DNA of 24,695 nt from a virus: the IMG/VR virus record IMGVR_UViG_3300025112_000179, positions 1 through 24,695 of that record. The stretch is one strand, 5' to 3'. Below, piece by piece: positions 1 through 8,102 of this stretch. The position numbers and the translations under genes were made by a program. Positions within the stretch are counted from its first letter, which is position 1. The number at the start of each line of letters is the position of its first letter. The notes beneath the pieces are model-generated. The model did no database searches and was not told the origin of the DNA. It saw nothing but the letters and a program-made list of their open reading frames with translations.

Positions 1-98
1 ATAATGTCAGCTAATAGTTCTCCTGCCCCATTCACAAGAAGGTTACTTTCCTTGTGAAGAAGTTTGTCTCCGTCCCAAATTTCTACTTCTCCTCTCAT
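1..98 (-). CDS. Start of an unidentified virion gene (cut by window edge)
   Basis: The first 32 codons of a minus-strand gene are present and the rest lies beyond the left edge. The product begins MRGEVEIWDGDKLL and continues with a short segment ending near GAGELLADI. Its ATG overlaps the TAA of the preceding 1980-aa gene by one base (TAATG), so translation is probably coupled. A GGAG lies about 11 nt before the ATG. Its position at the end of the baseplate/adhesin series suggests another tail or adsorption protein. That is inference from context; the visible part shows no diagnostic motif. Confidence 0.6.
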   Translation of the reverse strand, partial: MRGEVEIWDGDKLLHKESNLLVNGAGELLADI

Positions 99-3000
99 TA
101 GTTGTCTAGCTCCACACTTGTAAAGTTATTATAGTTTGCTTGAGTATTGCGAACATTCGTAGCACCCCAAGACGGACTTATTCTGTAATTCAATCTACTA
201 CCACCACTTACTTCCATAGTGCCTGAGGTAATTGTAGCATCTCTAGAAGCAAGAGTAGTGGCATACATTCCCGCACCTTGTCCCGCTAACCCATTATAGA
301 ACTTTAAAACATTCCTAAGTTGATCTTTATCTAGGTAAAGTTTGTCTTCTTGAACAAAAGGTCTCAGAGGAATACCACTAGTAGCTACCCCGTGACCTGT
401 TCCGATACCAGTATTCTCTCTCTGGGTCACATCCTGAAGTTCAATAGAGTCTATCAAGAGGTACTTGTCTGGATTATTGTTAGGAACAAAGAAGACTTCC
501 ACAATATAATTCGTGTTATCCATATTAACTTGTGGAGTTACTTGATAAACATCATCCTCTATTGGAATAATATCAAGATATTCATAGTTATTATGAATCG
601 TAAAGTTTCTAGTATCAAATTCTATTTCAAAGTTTTCAAAATATTTATCTTTAATATTTTTAAGCGTAGCATTGTTTATACTTTCAGAAGACTCAGAAAT
701 ATTACCTAAACAGAATTCCTCCTCAGAAGGATCAGGCATCTTGGTTGGGAAATCATATATATGAGCTAAGTTATTTCTAACTAATGGGATGGAGAGGTCC
801 GATTCTTTCGAAACTTCCCACTTTCCGTTTGGAGTCCAGGACCACATATATCCTGGTGGGTTTTCTGGTTCTACAATCTTAGGAACAAACTTAAACGGGG
901 TTGGACCCATTTTGGTTCCTTGTTTATATTGTTCAAGCTGTGGCCCATAGAATCTCATTTTCTTTCCTTGGATGTTTGTGTGGTAGAATTTTTTATCTAT
1001 ATACCAAATAAACCCCATTTGATCTCCCGCCAAAGTGTATGTGGGATGCACATCAGAAGATTTCAGTCTACCCCACAGTCTCCACCACCCATCTCCTGCA
1101 TACTGTTCCCCTGATTCTATCGCTCTATTTTGTCCAGGCAGGTTATAGTCATCGTTACTGCCATTGCCATATCTTTGAGGAACCCCATTAGAATCAAAAT
1201 ACCACCCCCAATAGTTAGTGGCTGCGGTAGGATCAGCATCTTCGTCATAAAAAGAAAAAGTTACCCCACTCGTCCCATTCGTCATATCCCGCTTAATATA
1301 CATGGATGCTACCCACTCAGTAGTTTTGTCAGGATCGACTGCTGCGCTGAGATTTTTTCCTCCTAAGTAAGTGTGTGTACCCTCAGTAATTGTTATGAAT
1401 TCCATCTCTACCCCAGATGTACCAGAAGCATAATTCCAATATTTAGTAGCAAACTCAGGGGGACGATCATCTACTTGAACCCCAGTTCCTCCACCATTTA
1501 TATTAACACCGTCACTATAAAGTCTACCTAATCCGTCATTTCCTGGCTCTCCACTCCTTCTCCCATCACGATAGTAACTAGTCCACATAAACTTGTTTTG
1601 GGAGTATGGAGCCTTAGTATGAATCCATACACCTAGCTTGCCCCCTCCCAATATAGGAGAGTTTTCTTCAGCAACTAAAGACTTTACATTAAGTTTAAAC
1701 TTGTGATCTTTAATAAATTGGTTGGGCCTATCCCCATACGAGGATAGATCAAATCTTAGTCTAGGCAATCCTCCAAGAGACTTACACTTAATGACACTGT
1801 TGTTAATTAAGAAATTCTCCATCCCAGGCACCGCATTAGAAGAATCTAATTTAAATACAGTAAACTGGTTAGCGTTAGGTGCCCCCGAAGTTTGGACAAA
1901 CTCAATACCACTTAAAATATTTGCATTTCTAAACTCTGCATTGTAAGGAGCCCCCTCATAATAAATACAAGTACTTAAAGATGTGTCCCTGGAACTATTA
2001 GCAGAAACCGAAGTGTAAGTACCTGATAACGGAACCACTCCTTGACCTGGATATTCAGCGATATAAGTACCAGAGGCAGGGAGGTCAGCAGTCTCGTCAC
2101 TATATGCTGCTACAGCACAAGTACTGAATACTCCTGATCCGTTAGTATTGGAGATTGGGACAACATTTGTACTAACACTAGAAGCCACATAATTACCTGC
2201 AATAGTAGAAGCAGCATACCCAGTTAGATCAAAATCACAGTTGTAAAGACCTTTACCAAATACTTGTGCAAAGATATTGCCTCCAGTCTTATCTAAATCA
2301 TTTAATCCTAATAAATGCTTTGCAAAATATTTACAATAGTCTCGATGAGCTTTCTGTAATCCAGTACCGAAGCTAAAGTTCTCGTAGTCTGCAAAAGAGT
2401 TTAGAACAAAGCCACTAGCGATAGCTTCATTAGCAAAGCTTTGTCTATTGTTCTTCCAATAAGCATCAGCAGCATAAGAACTAGAAGTTAAATTAATCTG
2501 TTCGTTAGCGTAATCATAAGCCTTAGATTCAAGAAGCTCATGCATGGTGTTATATACCTCAGGAACCTGACCTCTATCTACATACCTGTCTGTAGTAGAA
2601 CTCACTTCTGGCATCTTGTTATTTGATCCAAGAGAACTTAATCCCCTATAAGGATAAGTTGCGCTAGTATAAACTCCAGAGAATTGACGAGAAGAATCAA
2701 GCTTCTCACACTCATGCCATACCCCTGAAGGATTAATAGGATCAACTATAGGATAGAACTCTCCTGCTGATGGGACATAACCTAAGGTAAGTTCTCCTCT
2801 ATCATTATTGTTTGTTGGTATACCTCCCGCTACTGCCTGATAAGGGCTAGGAAGGGAATCTCCTCCTCCAATAAGTTTCTGCTCTAGTTGAGGAGAAGAA
2901 ATATATAAGTGTACTGGATCTAATGCGACACTAATGATATAGAAGTAAGGCATTACACTATCTCCTTCGACAGTATCTCCTCCCCCTCCCAACCCTTCTG

Positions 3001-6000
3001 AAGTTATACTACATCTATACCAATCATTTCCAACACTCTCCACATAACCTGTGGTTTCTGCCTCATGCTCGGTTTTTACAACTGGTGCATTCCCATCCCA
3101 TTCAAAGGTAACTGAATTAGAGTCCGTAGGGGCTGTATAATCGTAATTATTTATTTTAAAAGTAGTGGGTGGGTTTGTTGAGGGTTTTTTAACATACCAA
3201 CTTTGTATCGTATAGGAATTTTCCTTCCATGTGGGGTTCCTTTGGTTGGAAAGTCCTCCCTCATAAATTGCTGCTTGACCTCCAGCAGTATATTGTGTGG
3301 CACTCATATCTGTAGAAGATGGTCCACCAAAGGGATTTGTTTCTAAGGTAGATGAAAAAGTACCCAGCTTTGATTTATTTCCCTGCCAATATGTCCCTAT
3401 GATATCTATGGAACTTCCATTTGTAGGAGCAACACCCATGTCTAGCCCAGGGCTGCCCCCAAGATCCTCAGTGTAAGAAAGAAGATTTGGATTCTGAGCT
3501 TCTAAATCCCAATTCACAGGAGAATTAAATCCAGTCCTATCGTAGTACCCTTCATGGGGAAGGAGATACTTGAGGTTACGCCTTCTAAGGGCTCGTCTAG
3601 ACACGCTCCCTAAGTCAGCAACTCCAGTAGTACTAGAAAGAAGGGTATCGGTTATTTTATCTGTAGCATCACGCCAAAAAGTATTTAAACCACCCCTACC
3701 TGCGTTATCTCCTGGGGAAACAGTTCCCATAGAAACACCACTATGTTCATAATTTCCTAATATAGAAGCCGAAGTATACCCTGCTCTTGTATCATCTTTA
3801 TCAAAGCCCAAGTATTCCCACTTAGCACTTGAAGTAGAAAAGGCATCCTCCGCACTTGCGGTTAGGTTTACTCTAGTGATCGCATGAGCAGGAGAGAACT
3901 CTCTTGCTACTCTAGCTGCTTCATATAGAGCATACTTTCCATCCCCCTCTAAAGTAGTTTTAGAAAAATCAAAATCAGTATCTTTAAAATTAATAAAGAG
4001 ATGAGAAGATTTACCATTCCATAAATTCAATAAGTTTTTCTCATAATCAGAGATACTCATCAACACATCATTAAAGTTTGATGGAACCTGAACGGAACTA
4101 AACAACATAAGGAACTCATTTAAAGCTCCTAAATCTGAATCATCTGTAACAGCACCACTAAGAATAAAATTCCCCACCTCATCAGCAAAACTATCTTTTA
4201 CTCTAAAGCACTTTAATCTTTCTACTAGTAAAGCAACAAAATTAGCATCAACTGTAGAATCTCTATAGTATTTTACCTCTTCAAAAGGTGGGAGGGGAAA
4301 ATTTTGTCTTCCTCTATAGTTGAATAAGAAATTAATATCCCCCTCTGGCTTAAGATAAGTAGGACGCTCTCCAGTAGTAGGATGTTCGGCCCCTGCCATA
4401 TACACCCCAGAACCTAAAGCACCAAATCCTGTAGCAGCTTCAAAAACAGTACTCTCTCCAAACAACTTAGCATCTTGTTTAAATGCTTGATATCCTGGAC
4501 TATCAAGAGTATGAATATGAAAGGGTTTCATCCGAGGCTCACCTACGAGAGTATATCTCTTAGTTTTACATCCGTCGTTATCTAGTTCCCAAAATTCGGG
4601 AACACTAAATCGTTCCCCATGAAATATGAAATTATCAGGAAATGCTTTATATAAATCCAGTAAGATAGAATCTACTACCATCTTAAGATTTTCTTCTAAG
4701 CTACTACTACTATAAGTAAGGACTCCTGCTTCATCAGCTAATCCAGGAGTCCAAGTATTTAAATTCTTAAAGAGGGGAGACTCCGTTCCTAAAGCATACC
4801 AAACTAAAAAGGGAATATAAGATTCCCAAAGATTTTGAACTTTAGCTGAAACATCAAAAACAGAATCAACAATCAAAGTATTTATGGCTGTTTGGATAGC
4901 TCCTAAAGTTCCTGATTGTTTATATAAATCTAAAGCTAATCGGAGCTGCTGTCTCCACTTTGAGGGAGAAGCGCCACGAAGTTTAAAACCAATCAAATCT
5001 GCTATGTATTGTAAGTGTTCATTCCTAACATTTTCTATATCATAAATTAAACTAATATTATCAATTTGATCGCTAATATCAGCAAACTCATATCCCATAA
5101 GAGCATTAAATTTTCGATAAGGACCTTTAGCTGTTCTATCCTCTAATAATAAAGAAGCATCAATGTAACTATCAAAAGCATCTTTAACTGTATAATCCTG
5201 TTCATCAATATATAAAGGAGAATAAACTATATCTATTAAAGTTTGAAGAGCCTCTAACTTCTGAGTCCCGCTGGTATAAGTGGGAAGAATTCCTGCACTA
5301 GATTCTGTTATACCATCTGCGGTTCCAGATATAAAATCAGTCGGAATGTAGCCCCCAAAGGAACAGGTCTCACAGTTCCTCCATAAATATTCTGTTAGTC
5401 CTTTTACTCCAGCAATATTCCCAATAGTTTTTCCCATATAAAGACTATTCAGAGAATTAAGAACATAACTAGATGGAGAGTAAGTTAACCCCCCATCAGC
5501 AGAAGTATTTAAGAAGTACATCCACCCCAAGTTATCCACTAAATAGTTGTGAACACTACTAGCATCTGTACTTCCCGTCAATGACGAGAGGGTAGTCATA
5601 TTAGCTTGAAGAGGGTTTACTTGAGTAAGAGAGGGAGGAATAATGATAGGAAGTAAAGTACCCGAAAGGTAATCATTAAACTCACTACTCGTATCATAAT
5701 TAGCTAAAGTAGTACTTAAAGGTAACAAAATCCTACTCTCAAACAAGTAAGGATTAATATTTGTTAGTTTGTTCTGTTTTACAAAATACTGGGATATACC
5801 AGAAATATTACCCAAAGCAGAAGTTTGCGAATTTGCTACACCAGAGAGGGGGATAACGGTAGAAATATTTGAGGCAACCTTTAAATGAGTATTTATTACC
5901 TGCGATACGGGGTTTACTTCGGTTCCACTTAATGTAAGATCTTCCGTCTTATACACTTCAGGAGTGATAAGTTCAATCAGATCTACAAAATTAGTCTTGT

Positions 6001-6040
6001 AGTATTTTCTAGGATTAGATGTAAACTTGTTATCACCCAT
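98..6040 (-). CDS. Giant baseplate wedge protein, gpI/gp7-like, with two carbohydrate-binding-like modules
   Basis: A 1980-aa virion protein, probably the outer baseplate wedge component that links the gp6-like ring to host-contact domains. Residues about 278-395 resemble the P2 gpI tail-protein family, with NVRNEHLQYIADLIGF followed by LALDLYKQSGTLGAIQ. That family is structurally equivalent to part of T4 gp7 (1032 aa). Further on there are two separate modules built like beta-sandwich carbohydrate-binding or fibre domains. Module one (about 848-1052) opens with NLLSYTEDL, has a central WYVKKPS strand and a DWYRCS strand, and closes with SPQLEQ. Module two (about 1525-1715) has a central MYIKRD strand and a WWRLWGR strand, and closes with YGPQLEQ. 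No protease or hydrolase motif was seen. It directly follows the gp6-like gene with a TAATG overlap and no strong Shine-Dalgarno. The gpI assignment is fairly sure, the sugar-binding role is inferred, and the N-terminal 230 residues are unrecognised. Confidence 0.75.
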   Translation of the reverse strand: MGDNKFTSNPRKYYKTNFVDLIELITPEVYKTEDLTLSGTEVNPVSQVINTHLKVASNISTVIPLSGVANSQTSALGNISGISQYFVKQNKLTNINPYLFESRILLPLSTTLANYDTSSEFNDYLSGTLLPIIIPPSLTQVNPLQANMTTLSSLTGSTDASSVHNYLVDNLGWMYFLNTSADGGLTYSPSSYVLNSLNSLYMGKTIGNIAGVKGLTEYLWRNCETCSFGGYIPTDFISGTADGITESSAGILPTYTSGTQKLEALQTLIDIVYSPLYIDEQDYTVKDAFDSYIDASLLLEDRTAKGPYRKFNALMGYEFADISDQIDNISLIYDIENVRNEHLQYIADLIGFKLRGASPSKWRQQLRLALDLYKQSGTLGAIQTAINTLIVDSVFDVSAKVQNLWESYIPFLVWYALGTESPLFKNLNTWTPGLADEAGVLTYSSSSLEENLKMVVDSILLDLYKAFPDNFIFHGERFSVPEFWELDNDGCKTKRYTLVGEPRMKPFHIHTLDSPGYQAFKQDAKLFGESTVFEAATGFGALGSGVYMAGAEHPTTGERPTYLKPEGDINFLFNYRGRQNFPLPPFEEVKYYRDSTVDANFVALLVERLKCFRVKDSFADEVGNFILSGAVTDDSDLGALNEFLMLFSSVQVPSNFNDVLMSISDYEKNLLNLWNGKSSHLFINFKDTDFDFSKTTLEGDGKYALYEAARVAREFSPAHAITRVNLTASAEDAFSTSSAKWEYLGFDKDDTRAGYTSASILGNYEHSGVSMGTVSPGDNAGRGGLNTFWRDATDKITDTLLSSTTGVADLGSVSRRALRRRNLKYLLPHEGYYDRTGFNSPVNWDLEAQNPNLLSYTEDLGGSPGLDMGVAPTNGSSIDIIGTYWQGNKSKLGTFSSTLETNPFGGPSSTDMSATQYTAGGQAAIYEGGLSNQRNPTWKENSYTIQSWYVKKPSTNPPTTFKINNYDYTAPTDSNSVTFEWDGNAPVVKTEHEAETTGYVESVGNDWYRCSITSEGLGGGGDTVEGDSVMPYFYIISVALDPVHLYISSPQLEQKLIGGGDSLPSPYQAVAGGIPTNNNDRGELTLGYVPSAGEFYPIVDPINPSGVWHECEKLDSSRQFSGVYTSATYPYRGLSSLGSNNKMPEVSSTTDRYVDRGQVPEVYNTMHELLESKAYDYANEQINLTSSSYAADAYWKNNRQSFANEAIASGFVLNSFADYENFSFGTGLQKAHRDYCKYFAKHLLGLNDLDKTGGNIFAQVFGKGLYNCDFDLTGYAASTIAGNYVASSVSTNVVPISNTNGSGVFSTCAVAAYSDETADLPASGTYIAEYPGQGVVPLSGTYTSVSANSSRDTSLSTCIYYEGAPYNAEFRNANILSGIEFVQTSGAPNANQFTVFKLDSSNAVPGMENFLINNSVIKCKSLGGLPRLRFDLSSYGDRPNQFIKDHKFKLNVKSLVAEENSPILGGGKLGVWIHTKAPYSQNKFMWTSYYRDGRRSGEPGNDGLGRLYSDGVNINGGGTGVQVDDRPPEFATKYWNYASGTSGVEMEFITITEGTHTYLGGKNLSAAVDPDKTTEWVASMYIKRDMTNGTSGVTFSFYDEDADPTAATNYWGWYFDSNGVPQRYGNGSNDDYNLPGQNRAIESGEQYAGDGWWRLWGRLKSSDVHPTYTLAGDQMGFIWYIDKKFYHTNIQGKKMRFYGPQLEQYKQGTKMGPTPFKFVPKIVEPENPPGYMWSWTPNGKWEVSKESDLSIPLVRNNLAHIYDFPTKMPDPSEEEFCLGNISESSESINNATLKNIKDKYFENFEIEFDTRNFTIHNNYEYLDIIPIEDDVYQVTPQVNMDNTNYIVEVFFVPNNNPDKYLLIDSIELQDVTQRENTGIGTGHGVATSGIPLRPFVQEDKLYLDKDQLRNVLKFYNGLAGQGAGMYATTLASRDATITSGTMEVSGGSRLNYRISPSWGATNVRNTQANYNNFTSVELDN

Positions 6041-7641
6041 TAATCTAATAGTTCTATATTAATAGTTAAATTATTTAATTGAATAATTTCGTTAAAATCA
6101 ATCGCAATGTCTTGATCAACATTATCTATGGTAGAATACCGCACCTCGTCCACCTCAAAGATTTGCCTGTTTATTTCAGCCACGCTAAAATCTTCTCCAA
6201 ACTCACGATTATCTACATTCATGTAGGTTAAAAGTTTATCTCTTACTTTTGCTTTAATTTGATCCTGATTCTCTTCCTCTTCTCTATCAATTCTAATAGT
6301 AGTAATAAGATCTAAAGTTCTAATTAATCCATCTACTATAACGACATCATCAGTTGCCATCTTCTTAGGGGTTATAGCATCTAGTAGTTGAGTTTTAAAA
6401 TTAGTAGTCGCTCGTTGCAACTGTAGGTCCGATGCTTTCTCTAAGACATAAATATCAATCACATTAGCTGACGAATAGGCTTGCCTGGTTGCAGCCGTAG
6501 CTTTTCCCACAGTCCCAAAAGTACTAATAAAAGTATTAGCAAATACAGAATAATCTTCTAAAGTTACTAAGCGATCTTGCCTTCTAAAAGTTAGCGGAGC
6601 GTATCGTTTAGCGTGATCAATAGTTTCAGCATTAGATCCCCCCGTACCTTTAGAAGTATTTGTTATATCTACTGTCTCTGCCTTTGTATCGACTCTAACA
6701 GATAAAGTAGTATTTATAGAATTTTTAGCTATATTTCCTCTAGTGCCACCCCCCACTCTATAAAATACTACATAATTAGAAGTATCATCAGGAGAAACCC
6801 CTACACTCCCATCCCCAAAAACTACAGTAGCATTAAAATCATCATCATAAACCACTTCAAAAATTTTATCTGAAGAACCTGAAGCAAAATAAATATTAGG
6901 AACTTCAACAAAGGCACCGTTCTTGGTTGAATCTGGTCCGTCAGTGTATACCTGAACACTTCCTTCCACTACAGGACCCTTATTTAGTTTAATAGTTTTA
7001 ATTCCTTCTGTAGCAGCAAACTCCCCAGAGTCTTTAACCAAAGCACCCTCCTGTAAAACTACATTTTCAAATACTGTTACAGGGCTTCCTTGTCCTTCTG
7101 GAGCAAGTAAAGTTATAAGACCAGTACTATTAACTGTGTCCACTAACCCATTAACAACTTTATATAAAGTAAAGGTTAACACTCCTCCATCTTCAGGAGA
7201 TGTAGCTTCAATTGTTCTAGATGTAGCAGGGATTAACAACCCCCTTGGATAGCTATCACCTGCTACACCTACTGGAGAAGTAATTTTAGCGTCAGCAGCC
7301 GAAGACAAAGGACCCCTCATCCTAACCCCGATTAATTCTAAAAGTTTTTTAACACTAGTTCTTTGATTAGCCGTAGCCAAAAAGTTTTCATTAGCAAGCA
7401 TATCAGCCTTCATCGACATGACTGAACCCATATAAGCTACAAGTTCTAAGAACATCATCCCCAAATCAGACTCAACAAAGTACTTATAGTCTCTAGGGTA
7501 AACTACTTTAGCGTAGTCAATTAATGAATTTCTTAAAGTAAGAAAGTCTGTAGCTGCAAAATTGATTAGCGAAGGTCTCTTGGTGATTGGGACCTTCGCT
7601 AATTTCATAAAGTCCGATGCTATTGTTCCTGAAAAATTCAT
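6040..7641 (-). CDS. Baseplate wedge protein, gp6/J-like
   Basis: A 533-aa homologue of the T4 gp6 / P2-Mu gpJ baseplate family, which forms the dimeric ring of the wedge around the hub. The family signature is at the N-terminus: ESDLGMMFLELVAYMGS at about residues 57-73, then ANENFLATANQRTSVKKLL at about 83-101, matching the helical core seen in gp6. Later the protein has beta-rich segments, such as a DDDFNATVVFGDGSVG stretch, typical of J-like proteins. It is shorter than T4 gp6 (660 aa). The ATG at 7641 overlaps the gp25-like stop as ATGA and is preceded by GAGGT at about 9 nt. The end overlaps the next start as TAATG. Flanking gp25-like and gpI-like genes reproduce the usual W-J-I order of contractile tails. 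Confidence 0.9.
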   Translation of the reverse strand: MNFSGTIASDFMKLAKVPITKRPSLINFAATDFLTLRNSLIDYAKVVYPRDYKYFVESDLGMMFLELVAYMGSVMSMKADMLANENFLATANQRTSVKKLLELIGVRMRGPLSSAADAKITSPVGVAGDSYPRGLLIPATSRTIEATSPEDGGVLTFTLYKVVNGLVDTVNSTGLITLLAPEGQGSPVTVFENVVLQEGALVKDSGEFAATEGIKTIKLNKGPVVEGSVQVYTDGPDSTKNGAFVEVPNIYFASGSSDKIFEVVYDDDFNATVVFGDGSVGVSPDDTSNYVVFYRVGGGTRGNIAKNSINTTLSVRVDTKAETVDITNTSKGTGGSNAETIDHAKRYAPLTFRRQDRLVTLEDYSVFANTFISTFGTVGKATAATRQAYSSANVIDIYVLEKASDLQLQRATTNFKTQLLDAITPKKMATDDVVIVDGLIRTLDLITTIRIDREEEENQDQIKAKVRDKLLTYMNVDNREFGEDFSVAEINRQIFEVDEVRYSTIDNVDQDIAIDFNEIIQLNNLTINIELLD

Positions 7642-8102
7642 AGTATATCTACCTCGACATCAAATATCTCTAAATCAGCAGTATCTAATTTTAACGACAA
7701 AACTACCTTAAGAGAATTTCCTCCCGCTGGTCCTGTATCTCCCAAAGGGAACACTGCAAGTTTTGCAATTTGGGCTCCTACAATATAATTAGTAAATGAA
7801 TATTGAATTTCTCTCTTTATGCTTTCAAAAGTATTTTCATCTAAAGGCTGAAAAAGATAGCGTCTTAGATTACAACCAAAGTTTGGTAGCATTACACGCT
7901 CCCCTTTTTCTGTTAAAAGAAGTTGTTGGACAGCATTTCTAATCATTTCAATCCCAGATTTTTTAGCAAAAAAATCACCCCCGCTTGCTGACCCTAAAGG
8001 GAAATCTAACCCGTAAATTTCCTGCCTTTGACCAACAACAGGCTGTTTCATATACCTAGGAGGTATTTTTCCATAAACTGAAACTGTTTGATTAGCTGCC
8101 AT
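7638..8102 (-). CDS. Baseplate protein gp25/gpW-like (sheath initiator)
   Basis: A 154-aa member of the gp25/W lysozyme-fold family. In contractile tails this protein joins the wedge to the first sheath ring and nucleates sheath polymerisation. The conserved core is visible at residues 64-77 (TEKGERVMLPNFGC), followed by LRRYLFQPLDE. This is the GER...P.FG signature of the family, after a helix with IEMIRNAVQQLL. The first 40 residues form a longer N-terminal extension than in compact members. The start overlaps the preceding stop as TAATG with no clear Shine-Dalgarno, so coupled translation is likely. The end overlaps the gp6-like start as ATGA. Adjacent J-like and I-like genes support the assignment. 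Confidence 0.9.
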   Translation of the reverse strand: MAANQTVSVYGKIPPRYMKQPVVGQRQEIYGLDFPLGSASGGDFFAKKSGIEMIRNAVQQLLLTEKGERVMLPNFGCNLRRYLFQPLDENTFESIKREIQYSFTNYIVGAQIAKLAVFPLGDTGPAGGNSLKVVLSLKLDTADLEIFDVEVDIL

